A DNA stretch of 64,000 bases from JBDKVA01 sp039679375 (GTDB taxonomy: Bacteria > Bacillota > Clostridia > Acetivibrionales > DTU013). Each line of letters starts with the position of its first letter. The stretch's first letter is position 1. Below, in pieces: positions 56,001 to 64,000 of this stretch. A program made the translations under genes and the position numbers. The notes beneath the pieces were generated by a model, which saw only the letters and a program-made list of their open reading frames with translations, ran no database searches and had not been told where the DNA came from. The stretch is taken from assembly GCA_039679375.1 (NCBI GenBank), contig JBDKVA010000207.1, positions 1 to 64,000 of the forward strand, in the 5' to 3' direction.

Positions 56001-57337
56001 TTAAGGCGGGAACCATTGCTTCCGTCGCTGATAAGACAGCCTATGGCTTTGTGAAAAAATATGTGGATGAAAAGGGAATTACCGCCACCAACGCCGAAAT
56101 AAACAGGCTGGTTACCGGCTGCACCGGGATCAAGCGTACGACCGGCCAGCATCCGGGAGGGATCATTGTCATCCCGGGAGGGTATGATGTGACGGATTTC
56201 ACACCGATACAAAGGCCGGCAGATGATGTGGCGTCCGATATCATCACTACGCATTTTGACTTCCATTCACTGCATGATACGATTTTGAAGCTTGACATAC
56301 TGGGTCACGACGACCCTACAATGATAAAATACCTGGAGGATCTGACCGGTATTAATATTAAGGATGTACCTGTGAACGATGAAAAGGTCATGCAGCTGTT
56401 CCTTTCAACGGATCCGCTTGGCATATCGCCAAAGGACATTAACAGTGAGGTCGGTACCTTTGCAATGCCAGAATTCGGCACAAAATTTGTCCGGCAAATG
56501 CTACTGGATACCAAACCCAAGACCTTCTCGGACCTTTTGCAGATCAGCGGACTTTCACACGGTACGAATGTCTGGCTCAATAACGCACAGGACCTCGTAA
56601 GGAACGGCACCTGTACGATTTCGGAAGTCATCGGGACAAGGGACGGTATCATGGTATACCTGATGTACCGGGGTCTGAAGCCCAAGAGTGCATTTAAAAT
56701 CATGGAAGATGTCAGAAAAGGAAAAGGCCTTAAGCCGGAATATGAAGAGGAGATGAAGCAGTATTCGGTGCCGGACTGGTATATCGAATCCTGCAAGAAG
56801 ATAAAGTACATGTTCCCCAAAGCCCATGCCGCAGCGTATGTACTAACGGCAATGAGGATCGGCTGGTTCAAGGTTTACCGTCCCATGGCTTTTTATGTTA
56901 CTTATTTTACCGTACGGGCGGATGAATTTGATGCGGCTCTGATGACGCACGGGAAGGAACGCATCCGCAGCAAAATCGCCGAACTGGAGAGGCAGGGGAA
57001 TTCCATATCGGCGAAGGATAAAAATGTGTTGACTATACTCGAGGTTGCAAATGAAATGTATACAAGAGGTATAGATTTCCTGCCGGTTGACCTTTATAAA
57101 TCCGATGCGACCCGGTTCCGGATCGAGGATAATGGTATCAGGCCGCCTCTTAACGCATTGCAGGGCTTGGGCGCAACTGCGGCAAATTCCATCGTCGAAG
57201 CGCGTGAACAGGGAGAGTTCACATCGGTCGAAGATTTACGGAGCAGATCGAAGGTAAGCAAGACAGTCATAGAGATACTGCAGCAGAACGGCTGTATGGA
57301 CGGAATGCCTGAAAGCAGCCAGATGTGCCTTTTTTAG
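53024..57337 (+). CDS. polC: DNA polymerase III alpha subunit, PolC type
   Basis: 1437 residues. An N-terminal region and OB fold (~225-320) lead to a PHP domain (VELHLHTQMSAMDA, AITDHGVVQAF) split by a DEDDh proofreading exonuclease (FDIETTGLYA ~427, HNASFDTGF, HHRAVDDSRAT). The polymerase region follows with a CKNCKY...CPRCGAP zinc finger, PDIDLNFSGEYQ holding catalytic acids, and GQHPGGIIV. The C-terminus QMCLF fits the clamp-binding consensus. Main leading-strand replicase of low-GC Gram-positives. AAGGGG precedes the ATG. Confidence 0.98.
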   Translation: MSDPAINKSFVEMFPELELSGDVLDFFKNVKITGLGVFKKSGKLVAKATAAKIIPASLAAQVEKALAAAFSLTVELKLRFELNTPFEEMLAAYWDSILYTVNTNVALSRGILNGCEWELSKEHLHIRLTTRGSRILKAQGCDRLMEDLIFDAFGQKVAVEFTDCELDQDLQEKYLEFKENEEARVQSIAIAEEKALGAGPKRQRKKETDAGDPQIVDVIMGKNFNDSIMSMNEVTQDSGKVAICGDISNAAFREIRGNRYLCSFDITDYTNSLTIKFFVQKDDYDLRNEQIKNGLYFKVRGEAQFDKYSKELAILATDILQLVKQVKTDDAETKRVELHLHTQMSAMDAVTPAEKLVERAAQWGHSAVAITDHGVVQAFPEAYNAGKKNHIKIIYGVECYLLDNEPPVVCTGSDQSCGYSLDGGFVVFDIETTGLYAEKDKITEIGAVKLFNGKVCDSFSTFVNPEIPIPEFITKLTGINDTMVADAPPIRKALDSFLSFVGDLPVVAHNASFDTGFIKFQARAAGRKFDNTIIDTLQMSRNMFPELGKYKLDIVAKHLGVKLENHHRAVDDSRATAEIFVKCLEQLKEKGVQTVDGINGALDGNFDYKKADSYHAIILVKNNVGLKNLYKIISESHLNYFHKKPRVPKSLLLKYREGLILGSACEAGELYRAIIKGKNDNEIEKIVQFYDYLEIQPLGNNEFLVLNGQVSGQEQLKEINRNIVKLGEKLGKPVVATCDVHFMDPRDEVFRRILMAGQGYADADRQAPLYLRTTGEMLEEFGYLGEKKAYEVVVENTNLIAGMTEEIIPIPLGTYPPSIEGAEQEIEEIAYRRAKEIYGDPLPEIVSKRLERELTSIIKNGFAVMYIVAQKLVAKSNSDGYIVGSRGSVGSSFAATMTGITEVNPLPPHYICKNCKYSEFITDGSIGSGFDLPRKECPRCGAPLKGDGHDIPFETFLGFEGEKAPDIDLNFSGEYQAQAHKYTEVLFGKGNVFKAGTIASVADKTAYGFVKKYVDEKGITATNAEINRLVTGCTGIKRTTGQHPGGIIVIPGGYDVTDFTPIQRPADDVASDIITTHFDFHSLHDTILKLDILGHDDPTMIKYLEDLTGINIKDVPVNDEKVMQLFLSTDPLGISPKDINSEVGTFAMPEFGTKFVRQMLLDTKPKTFSDLLQISGLSHGTNVWLNNAQDLVRNGTCTISEVIGTRDGIMVYLMYRGLKPKSAFKIMEDVRKGKGLKPEYEEEMKQYSVPDWYIESCKKIKYMFPKAHAAAYVLTAMRIGWFKVYRPMAFYVTYFTVRADEFDAALMTHGKERIRSKIAELERQGNSISAKDKNVLTILEVANEMYTRGIDFLPVDLYKSDATRFRIEDNGIRPPLNALQGLGATAANSIVEAREQGEFTSVEDLRSRSKVSKTVIEILQQNGCMDGMPESSQMCLF

Positions 57338-57401
57338 AAAATTTCAAATATGACATACTATTGTCAAATCATATATTATATAATAAGTACATTCGTTGGG
57401 T

Positions 57402-57419
57402 TGTGGGCGGTAGCCCACA
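57402..57419. repeat. Intergenic hairpin TGTGGGC-GCCCACA
   Basis: A 7-bp perfect stem around GGTA, between polC and the QueG-like gene. It may be a dispersed palindrome like the one after ispG. Confidence 0.45.
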
Positions 57420-57478
57420 TTGGAATGTTATGTAGAGTGACAAACTTGTTAAAAGTATCAAAAAGGTAGGTAGTGCTA

Positions 57479-58162
57479 ATGATGACAGCAAATGATGTAA
57501 AGAAAATAGTTATGGAAAATGGGGCGGATTTATGCGGGATCGCCTCTGTGGAACGTTTCGATGCTGCTCCTAAAGGATTTCACCCCTGTGATGTTTTACC
57601 TTCATGCAGATCGGTAGTGGTATTTGCACAGAAATTTTTAAAAGGAACATTGCAATGTAAATCGACAATTCCATATACTATTGTAAGGAATATCCTGTCT
57701 GATAAAATGGATAAAATGGCTGTTCAAATATGTACTGAATTGGGAAATCATGGCGTGACTGCAATTCCGACAGGGACAAATGGCCCTACAGAATTTGATG
57801 TACCGACAGGCCGGTACAGGAATATTATTTCAGCTAAACATAGCGCGGTTCAGGCAGGACTTGGAAGGATCGGGAAAAACACTTTGCTCATTACTCCGAA
57901 ATATGGAAATATGGTTTGGCTCAGTGTTATATTAGTTGATATTGAACTGGAAGCAGATAATGTTTTGGAAGGAGATCCTTGCCCGGATAACTGCAGTCTC
58001 TGTTCAGATATATGCCCTGCAAAGGCAGTTGGAAACGCTGAACTTAAGCAAACGGACTGCTGGGATTATGCCTTTGGAGGAGAAAATGGCGGTGAATTTA
58101 AGATAAAATGTTACAAATGCAGGACAATATGCCCACATTGCCTTGGAGATCAGAATGGCTGA
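57479..58162 (+). CDS. QueG-like 4Fe-4S double-cluster protein
   Basis: About 227 residues from the ATG at 57479 (AAAAAGGTAGG upstream; ATG 57482 also possible). The N-terminal part resembles epoxyqueuosine reductase and reductive-dehalogenase-like proteins; GLGRIGKNTLLITPKYG is a family block. The C-terminal part has GDPCPDNCSLCSDICPAKA and KCYKCRTICPHC, enough Cys for two 4Fe-4S clusters. It is shorter than true QueG (~350-380 residues) and lacks its C-terminal HEAT-like part, so queuosine synthesis is not implied. Confidence 0.8.
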   Translation: MMTANDVKKIVMENGADLCGIASVERFDAAPKGFHPCDVLPSCRSVVVFAQKFLKGTLQCKSTIPYTIVRNILSDKMDKMAVQICTELGNHGVTAIPTGTNGPTEFDVPTGRYRNIISAKHSAVQAGLGRIGKNTLLITPKYGNMVWLSVILVDIELEADNVLEGDPCPDNCSLCSDICPAKAVGNAELKQTDCWDYAFGGENGGEFKIKCYKCRTICPHCLGDQNG

Positions 58163-58267
58163 GGGCCGAGGTGAGGCAAATATTTTTACCTTGTGCAAAT
58201 AAATTGTTGATAAATACAGACAATAATGATATAATACTACCTGGACTGAAGCATATAGATTATTTGG

Positions 58268-58298
58268 AAAAGAGTGGGTCGACCCCACTCTTTGTCTT
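58268..58298 (+). terminator. Rho-independent terminator after QueG-like gene
   Basis: AAAGAGTGGG and CCCACTCTTT form a stem around GTCGACC, then TTTGTCTTTA. Confidence 0.8.
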
Positions 58299-58339
58299 TA
58301 AATAAAGATTTCTATGCACAGAGCGCCTAATTGTGATTT

Positions 58340-58443
58340 GTCGCTTAAGCGCTTCACAGTGTAAGTGAATTCCACAGTGAAGCAAGCGACCGGCGCTCGC
58401 GCGGCGAGCAGAAAGGGCGGAATAATTGTTTCCCTTCTGCTCG
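58340..58443 (+). ncRNA. Two-hairpin leader of the rimP-nusA operon
   Basis: Hairpin 1 (58340-58390): GTCGCTT and CTTCAC pair with GTGAAG and AAGCGAC. Hairpin 2 (58404-58443): CGAGCAGAAAGGG pairs with CCCTTCTGCTCG with one bulge. Both lie between a terminator and rimP, so they are probably transcribed leader structures, perhaps a control site for NusA-related autoregulation. No known riboswitch was recognised. Confidence 0.5.
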
Positions 58444-58478
58444 ATTGGTCTGAATTGAAAGGAATGGTCGTGCAGGGT

Positions 58479-58940
58479 ATGGCAAAAAAACGGGTGGAAG
58501 ACATTGTGGAGGAACTGGCGCAGCCTATCGTAGAGGGGTTGTCATTTGAATTGGTGGATGTGGAATATATTAAGGAAGGCGCCTACTGGTACCTGAGAAT
58601 ATACATAGATAAACCCGGCGGAATTGCAATCGATGACTGCCAGACAGTCAGCGAACGGCTGAGCGATAAGCTTGATGAAGCGGATCCTATTAAGCAAAGC
58701 TACATTTTGGAAGTTTCATCGCCTGGTGAAAGGCCGCTGAAAAAGGATCGCGATTATGAACGGTTTAAGGGTGAGATGGTTGAAGTGAAGCTTTATCAGC
58801 CGATAAACGGAAAGAAAGTATTTGAAGGGGAACTTCAAGGTCTGGTGGATGACAAAGTGGAAATAAAAACAAGCGATGGCACAATCATGAACTTCGACAA
58901 GAAAGATACAAGTCTTGTAAGGAGAATTATAAGATTTTGA
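58479..58940 (+). CDS. rimP: Ribosome maturation factor RimP
   Basis: About 153 residues from the ATG at 58479, matching the usual N-terminus (AKKRVEDIVEELAQPIVE). Blocks LRIYIDKPGGIAIDDC and LEVSSPGERPLKKDRDY identify the family. Needed for 30S assembly. An AAAGGA at 58458-58463 fits a GTG at 58470 in the same frame better, so the start is uncertain by three codons. The open frame to 58365 crosses leader hairpins and is not supported. Confidence 0.94.
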   Translation: MAKKRVEDIVEELAQPIVEGLSFELVDVEYIKEGAYWYLRIYIDKPGGIAIDDCQTVSERLSDKLDEADPIKQSYILEVSSPGERPLKKDRDYERFKGEMVEVKLYQPINGKKVFEGELQGLVDDKVEIKTSDGTIMNFDKKDTSLVRRIIRF

Positions 58941-58981
58941 ACGATACCCCGGCGTTTCGGGATATAACAGGAGGTTAAAGT

Positions 58982-60199
58982 ATGAGTGCAGAATTGATAC
59001 AGGCATTGGAGCAGTTGGAAAAGGAAAAGGGAATTCAAAAGGAAGTGCTGATTGAAGCTATTGAAGCTGCGCTTGTCTCAGCTTACAAAAGGAATTTCGG
59101 TTCCACACAGAATGTGAAAATATATATCGATCCCGCAACGGGCGATGTGAAGGTATATGCGCTGAAAAGAGTCACATCCTTGCCTGAAAGCGAAAACGGA
59201 GATATTTCGCTGGAAGAGGCCAGAAAATTGAGCAGTGAATATGAGGAAGAGGATATCGCCGAAATAGAAGTGACTCCGAAAAAATTCGGCCGTATCGCGG
59301 CACAAACGGCTAAACAGGTCGTTATGCAGAGAATACGCGAAGCTGAGCGCGGTATCATTTTTGACGAGTTTTACAATAAGGAAGGCGATATTGTCACCGG
59401 CATCATTCAAAGGAATGAGCGTAAAAATATTATCATCGATCTCGGAAAGACGGAGGCGATCATTGCTCCATCCGAACAAACCAACGGTGAAGAATACAGG
59501 TTCAATGACAGGATCAAGACCTATATCGTAGAGGTCAAAAAGACGACTAAAGGACCTCAGATCATGGTTTCAAGGACACATCCTGGACTGGTGAAGAGGC
59601 TGTTTGAGCTGGAGGTACCGGAAATCCACGATGGAACAGTTGAAATCAAGAGTATTTCCAGAGAACCTGGCTCAAGGACCAAAATAGCGGTGTATTCAAA
59701 GGACCCCAATGTAGATCCGGTAGGAGCATGTGTCGGTCAGAAAGGCACAAGGGTCCAGGCAATTGTAGACGAACTGAGGGGCGAGAAGATCGATATCATC
59801 AAATGGAGCAGCAACCCTGAGGAATATATTTCGAGCAGTCTGAGTCCTGCAAAGGTTGTGCGCGTGGATACGGATGAGAACGTCAGATCGGCCAGGGTCA
59901 TTGTGCCCGATTTCCAGCTTTCGCTGGCGATCGGCAAGGAAGGGCAAAATGCAAGGCTGGCTGCAAAGCTGACCGGATGGAAAATAGATATAAAGAGTGA
60001 ATCTCAGCTTCGGGCGGTGATCGAGCAGCAAATGTTCAACATGAACACAAGCTATAACGCGGATGAAGATTCATTAGACAGCGAAGATGCTGAAGAATAC
60101 GAAGATTACGATGAAACGGAAAAGGACGGGGATGCTTCCGACGGAACCGGCGAAGATAATGATGAAGCAGCAGGCATGCAGGATGATGAGCATGAATAG
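58982..60199 (+). CDS. nusA: Transcription termination/antitermination factor NusA
   Basis: 405 residues: N-terminal RNA polymerase-binding domain, S1 domain (~130-200), two KH domains (VGACVGQKGTRVQAIVDEL, AIGKEGQNARLAAKLTGW). The last ~55 residues are a strongly acidic tail (Asp/Glu-rich). It binds RNA polymerase and modulates pausing. AGGAGG precedes the ATG. Confidence 0.97.
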   Translation: MSAELIQALEQLEKEKGIQKEVLIEAIEAALVSAYKRNFGSTQNVKIYIDPATGDVKVYALKRVTSLPESENGDISLEEARKLSSEYEEEDIAEIEVTPKKFGRIAAQTAKQVVMQRIREAERGIIFDEFYNKEGDIVTGIIQRNERKNIIIDLGKTEAIIAPSEQTNGEEYRFNDRIKTYIVEVKKTTKGPQIMVSRTHPGLVKRLFELEVPEIHDGTVEIKSISREPGSRTKIAVYSKDPNVDPVGACVGQKGTRVQAIVDELRGEKIDIIKWSSNPEEYISSSLSPAKVVRVDTDENVRSARVIVPDFQLSLAIGKEGQNARLAAKLTGWKIDIKSESQLRAVIEQQMFNMNTSYNADEDSLDSEDAEEYEDYDETEKDGDASDGTGEDNDEAAGMQDDEHE

Positions 60200-60211
60200 A
60201 GGTGAACGTAC

Positions 60212-60484
60212 TTGAAGCAGAAGAAAATACCTTTGAGGATGTGCCTCGGATGCCAGGAGATGAAGACAAAAAAGGAATTGATAAGGATCGTCAGAGATAA
60301 GGAAGGCTGCACTAGCGTTGATTTTACGGGCAAGAAGGCCGGCAGGGGAGCGTATATTTGCAAAAGTATGGAATGCTTTGAGAAAGCGAAAAAGGGAAAG
60401 AGGCTGGAAAAAGCTTTTGAAGCCCGTATTGATGAAGAAGTGTATGATACCCTGAAAAAGCAATTGGAGGGAAATAATGTTTGA
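60212..60484 (+). CDS. rnpM: YlxR/RnpM family RNA-binding protein
   Basis: 90 residues from a TTG start, supported by AGAGGTG at 60198-60204 and the conserved start KKIPLRMCLGCQE. GRGAYICKS marks the family (DUF448). In Bacillus it binds and modulates RNase P RNA. Overlaps the next gene by 8 bases. Confidence 0.92.
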   Translation: MKQKKIPLRMCLGCQEMKTKKELIRIVRDKEGCTSVDFTGKKAGRGAYICKSMECFEKAKKGKRLEKAFEARIDEEVYDTLKKQLEGNNV

Positions 60485-60803
60485 AGGGATATACTCCTTT
60501 CTGGGTTTGGCTACAAAAGCAGGCAAATTGCTATCAGGCGAGGAGACCTGTGAAAGAGCGCTGAAATCCGGAAAGGTATACCTGGTTATTGTATCGGAAG
60601 ATGCTTCGGACAATACCAAAAAAAAATTCAAGGATATGTGCAGTTACAGAGACATTGACATCAGGTGTTTCGGAGAGAAGGAACTGCTGGGCAGGTTTAC
60701 CGGCAAAACGATCCGCTCCGTAATTGCAGTAACTGGGAGAAGCTTTGCAGAGCATCTCAAGGATATGATTGATAACCGCGGTATAGAACATGGGGGTGTA
60801 TAG
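60477..60803 (+). CDS. rplGA: L7Ae-family protein YlxQ
   Basis: 108 residues. FLGLATKAGKLLSGEETCERALKSG and LVIVSEDASDNTKKKF are typical of the L7Ae/YlxQ family, which binds kink-turn RNA. AGGGAAATA lies in the end of rnpM. Third gene of the operon core nusA-rnpM-ylxQ-infB. Confidence 0.92.
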   Translation: MFEGIYSFLGLATKAGKLLSGEETCERALKSGKVYLVIVSEDASDNTKKKFKDMCSYRDIDIRCFGEKELLGRFTGKTIRSVIAVTGRSFAEHLKDMIDNRGIEHGGV

Positions 60804-60805
60804 AG

Positions 60806-63800
60806 TTGGGAAAAGTTAGGGTATACGAACTGGCAAAAGAAATGAATACAACAAGCAAGAGGCTGATGGAAAAGCTTGCAGAAATCAATGTGGTTGTTAA
60901 AAATCACATGAGTCTTCTTGAAGACAATGAACTGGAAGCACTGTACAAGCATATCGGTGTGATTCAGCATGATGATAAAAAGGCTGAGCCTGATGTCAAA
61001 AAAGCAGCACCGGTAAATCCGCCTCAACCTAAGCCTGAAATAAAGAAAGATACAAAAAGTGCACCCCGAATAATCAGAACGACCGAAATCATCATTAATA
61101 GCCGTAATGAGGGATCACAGGGATCAAGGAACGATTCTTCAAAGAATGATATGAGAGGCTCAAAAAATGACGCAAGGCATGATTATATAAGGTCTACGGA
61201 TGCAAATTCCGGGTTGCGGGCAGGTTTTGTGCGGGCGGGCAGGCCTGAATATATGAAGGATTTGAACAAAGCGGTAAGAACGGATGTGCCAAAAACGGTC
61301 CAGGATGCGCGTCCAGGCAAGGGGATTGCGGGTCAGGCTGCCGTAGAGCCGACGAAAGCGAAACAACCTGTGAAGCATGATATGGCGGCAGCAAGCCATG
61401 AAAATACAGCGCCTGAGAAAACGGAAACAACAAAGAATGATAACACGAAAAACGTTGCAGCATCAGATAACGTCGTAGTAATAACAAAAAAGGAAGAAAA
61501 AACAGAAATGCATGATGATACATCCGCCAGCATGAATGCAAGCAGGGTCAAAAATGAAAAACAGGATAATGTAAAGCCCAACAAGGATAAACACGCTCAG
61601 CAGCCTGACGAAGCAAATGCTGAAGGTGTGGAAGCGGTAAAAAGTAATGATGCGGACAGGAGCTTACAGGACAAAAACAATCAAGCTGAGAAGATACAGG
61701 AATTAGAAAAAATTGAAAGTGAAAAACCGCAGCATCAGGCTGCAAGGTCTCAGAGCGAAAAGCTCCAGCACCAGGGCGACGGGCCGCAGGATGAAAAAGC
61801 GGCTGTTGTCCGTGCTGATAAAACGCAAAGCGAAAAAACACTGAACGACAGGCCGCAGGGTGAAAAACCACAAAGCGACAGGCCGCAGAGCGACAAAGCC
61901 CAGGGCGGCAGGCCGCAAGGCGACAGGCCGCAGTATCAGGGGGGCAGGCCGCAGGGTGACAGGCCGCAGTACCAGGGAGGCAGGCCGCAGGGCGACAGGC
62001 CGCAGTACCAGGGCAGCAGGCCGCAGGGCGACAGACCGCCGTATCAGGGCAGCAGACCACAGGGCGACAGGCCGCCGTATCAAGGCAGCAGGCCGCAAGG
62101 CGACAGGCCGCCGTATCAGGGCAGCAGGCCACAGGGCGACAGGCCGTCATACCAGGGCAGCAGGCCGCAGGGTGACAGGCCGCAGTACCAGGGAAGCAGG
62201 CCACAGGGTGACAGGCCGCAGTACCAGGGCGGCAGGCCGCAGGGTGGAACGGGATACCGTTCCGGGAGCAGGCCCCTTGAAATACCGAAGCCGGACCTCA
62301 CGATTGCCCAAAAAGAAGAGCTTGGTTCGCAGAGAAGCGAAATCAGGAGGGAATTCAGCAATAAAGATCTAGACAAGGATGTAAAGAGAGAACAGAGGAA
62401 AGAAGCTCCGAAATCGCAACCTGTGGTCAAGGGCACAAAGAGGTTCAAACCTACAAATATAGGGCTTGCTGAAAAGAAGGGCGTATCGGAGATATTATCG
62501 GAGGATTTTATACTGAACGAGTTTTATAATGATTCCGATGCTTCGAAGAAGAAGCTGAACAAGCTCCGGAAGGACAGGAAAGCGGAAGCCCAGCCCAAAT
62601 ATATACCTCAAAGGGCGGTGCTTACTTCCATAAAAATACCGGAAAGCATCACTGTCAAGGATTTGGCCGAAGCATTGAAAAAGACCTCTACCGAAATCAT
62701 AAAGAGGCTGATGGTATACGGTATTATGGCTACACTCAATCAGGAAATCGACTTTGATACCGCCACAATCATTGCGGAAGAGTTTGGAGTAAAGACAGAA
62801 AAAGAAGTGGTAGTGAATGAAGAGGATATACTCTTTGATGATTCTGAAGAGGACGATCTGTCCAAACTTGTTCCAAGGCCACCGGTAGTTGTTGTAATGG
62901 GCCATGTCGACCATGGCAAGACCTCATTGCTTGATGCGATCAAGTCAACGCATGTGATTGATACCGAAGCGGGAGGCATCACTCAGCATATCGGCGCTTA
63001 TACAGTAAAAATAAATAACAGGAACATTACGTTCCTCGACACCCCGGGCCATGAGGCTTTTACCGCCATGAGGGCAAGGGGGGCGCAGGTGACGGATATC
63101 GCAATATTGGTCGTAGCGGCGGATGACGGCGTCATGCCGCAAACAATTGAAGCAATCAACCATGCCAAGGCTGCCAACGTATCCATTATCGTTGCCATCA
63201 ACAAGATCGACAAGCCCGGGGCAAACCCGGATAAAGTGAAACAGGAACTTGTACAATATGGCCTTGTTTCGGAAGAGTGGGGCGGCGATGTGATTTGTGT
63301 AAATGTTTCGGCTAAGAAACGGCAGAATATCGACCAGCTGCTTGAAATGATCCTGCTGACTGCCGATGTGCTTGAACTGAAGGCTGATCCGAACAGACAG
63401 GCCAAAGGTACTGTGATCGAGGCCAAGCTTGACAAAAACAGGGGGCCTCTTGCAACCGTCCTTGTACAAAGGGGCACACTTCATGTTGGAGACTCGATCG
63501 TTACAGGAACGACAGTAGGCAGGATAAGGGCTCTGACAGATGATAAGGGGAATTTTGTCAAGGATGCAGGTCCGTCTACTCCGGTTGAAATACTTGGGCT
63601 GCCGGAAGTGCCTGAAGCAGGCGAGCTGTTCTATGCGATAGAAGACGAGAAAGTAGCCAAACACCTGGCTGAAAAGAGAAAATTGAAGCAGAAGGAACAG
63701 CAGATGAATACGACTTCAAGGGTCACACTTGAAGATTTGTACAAGCAAATAAAGGAAGGAAAGGTCAAGGATCTGAATATCATTATTAAGGCTGATGTGC

Positions 63801-64000
63801 AGGGCTCGGTTGAAGCAGTCAAGCAGTCGCTTGAGAAGCTGACCAACAATGAAGTACGTGTAAACATCATCCATGGCGGTGTCGGCGCCATTAATGAAGC
63901 GGATGTGACCTTGGCCGGCGTATCCAATGCGATCATCATCGGCTTTAATGTAAGACCCGGTGTGAATGTAGCTGAGGCTGCCGAGAATGCCGGCGTCGAT
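60806..64000 (+). CDS. infB: Translation initiation factor IF-2, 3' end outside window
   Basis: Starts at TTG 60806, giving GKVRVYELAKEMNTTSKRLME (split IF2_N domain); GGGGGTG is upstream. Residues ~60-480 are a charged, low-complexity region with a 9-copy repeat. A second IF2_N-like part (VKDLAEALKKTSTEIIKRL) leads to the G domain: GHVDHGKTSLL, DTPGHEAF, NKIDKP. Domain II and part of domain III (VQGSVEAVKQSLEKL) follow. The reading frame is open through base 64000, 1065 codons in. IF-2 places initiator tRNA on the ribosome. Confidence 0.97.
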   Translation, partial: MGKVRVYELAKEMNTTSKRLMEKLAEINVVVKNHMSLLEDNELEALYKHIGVIQHDDKKAEPDVKKAAPVNPPQPKPEIKKDTKSAPRIIRTTEIIINSRNEGSQGSRNDSSKNDMRGSKNDARHDYIRSTDANSGLRAGFVRAGRPEYMKDLNKAVRTDVPKTVQDARPGKGIAGQAAVEPTKAKQPVKHDMAAASHENTAPEKTETTKNDNTKNVAASDNVVVITKKEEKTEMHDDTSASMNASRVKNEKQDNVKPNKDKHAQQPDEANAEGVEAVKSNDADRSLQDKNNQAEKIQELEKIESEKPQHQAARSQSEKLQHQGDGPQDEKAAVVRADKTQSEKTLNDRPQGEKPQSDRPQSDKAQGGRPQGDRPQYQGGRPQGDRPQYQGGRPQGDRPQYQGSRPQGDRPPYQGSRPQGDRPPYQGSRPQGDRPPYQGSRPQGDRPSYQGSRPQGDRPQYQGSRPQGDRPQYQGGRPQGGTGYRSGSRPLEIPKPDLTIAQKEELGSQRSEIRREFSNKDLDKDVKREQRKEAPKSQPVVKGTKRFKPTNIGLAEKKGVSEILSEDFILNEFYNDSDASKKKLNKLRKDRKAEAQPKYIPQRAVLTSIKIPESITVKDLAEALKKTSTEIIKRLMVYGIMATLNQEIDFDTATIIAEEFGVKTEKEVVVNEEDILFDDSEEDDLSKLVPRPPVVVVMGHVDHGKTSLLDAIKSTHVIDTEAGGITQHIGAYTVKINNRNITFLDTPGHEAFTAMRARGAQVTDIAILVVAADDGVMPQTIEAINHAKAANVSIIVAINKIDKPGANPDKVKQELVQYGLVSEEWGGDVICVNVSAKKRQNIDQLLEMILLTADVLELKADPNRQAKGTVIEAKLDKNRGPLATVLVQRGTLHVGDSIVTGTTVGRIRALTDDKGNFVKDAGPSTPVEILGLPEVPEAGELFYAIEDEKVAKHLAEKRKLKQKEQQMNTTSRVTLEDLYKQIKEGKVKDLNIIIKADVQGSVEAVKQSLEKLTNNEVRVNIIHGGVGAINEADVTLAGVSNAIIIGFNVRPGVNVAEAAENAGVD
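61919..62242 (+). repeat. Nine-copy 36-bp tandem repeat in infB
   Basis: Each 36-bp unit encodes GDRPxYQGxRPQ (x = Q, P or S; then G or S). Nine units are in frame, bases 61919-62242. The block is Gly/Arg/Pro/Gln-rich and expected to be disordered. Confidence 0.95.

Noticed and set aside
57479..58162. True epoxyqueuosine reductase QueG
   Set aside because: Too short and lacking the C-terminal HEAT-like part; only the Fe-S and family blocks are shared.
61919..62242. CRISPR-like array
   Set aside because: The units are contiguous, without spacers, and in frame within infB.
61548..62448. Cys/Pro-rich open frames antisense to infB and an Arg-rich frame on the + strand
   Set aside because: They are frames of the 36-bp infB repeat; their repetitive text reflects the repeat, not real proteins.

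Overview
The window comes from a spore-forming, Gram-positive member of the Clostridia. The signs are an intact sigK, a PolC-type replicative polymerase, a short EF-Ts, YesM/YesN-type two-component pairs beside sugar ABC transporters, and the clostridial order rpsB-tsf-pyrH-frr-uppS-cdsA-dxr-rseP-ispG-polC followed by rimP-nusA-ylxR-ylxQ-infB. Nearly every gene is on the + strand; the exceptions are sigK and one broken hypothetical gene. No rRNA, tRNA, IS element, prophage or CRISPR array was seen. A close relative of Acetivibrio/Ruminiclostridium is plausible, but the species cannot be named from the sequence.

Region 1 (1-10.8 kb) is accessory. It opens inside a non-ribosomal peptide synthetase whose true start lies left of the window, because the reading frame is open from base 1. 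The order is C (partial), a decapitated adenylation remnant, a FkbH-like glyceryl-transferase domain, T, C, A (glycine-like code), T and TE. A 7TM-PAS histidine kinase and a REC/HD-GYP response regulator follow. Most of the synthetase and the front half of the kinase are very AT-rich; composition jumps inside the kinase gene near base 8440.

Region 2 (10.9-17.8 kb) is housekeeping: bipA, then mltG-trmR-trhP (cell wall and wobble-uridine modification, as in Bacillus yrrLMN) and a class B penicillin-binding protein. A hypothetical gene broken by an amber codon follows on the minus strand.

Region 3 (19.1-43.3 kb) is a carbohydrate-sensing and uptake island. It holds a YesM/YesN pair, two complete ABC importers (binding protein plus two permeases each, no ATPase), a third binding protein without permeases joined to a GH94-like phosphorylase and an AllA-like cupin, and a second YesM/YesN pair. 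Three overlapping tandem paralogues of a TPR-GGDEF protein and a leaderless CBM9-like protein close it. The likely logic is that extracellular oligosaccharides are sensed, imported with a shared ATPase encoded elsewhere, and cleaved by phosphorolysis. Cyclic-di-GMP enzymes sit both here and next to the synthetase.

Region 4 (43.4-64 kb) is core: sigK (minus strand), then translation, isoprenoid and lipid synthesis, polC, a QueG-like iron-sulfur protein, and the nusA-infB operon, cut by the right edge within infB. The infB N-terminal half carries nine copies of a 36-bp repeat.

The most unusual content is the FkbH-for-adenylation module in the synthetase, the composition break inside the adjacent kinase, and the translationally linked triplet of TPR-GGDEF proteins.
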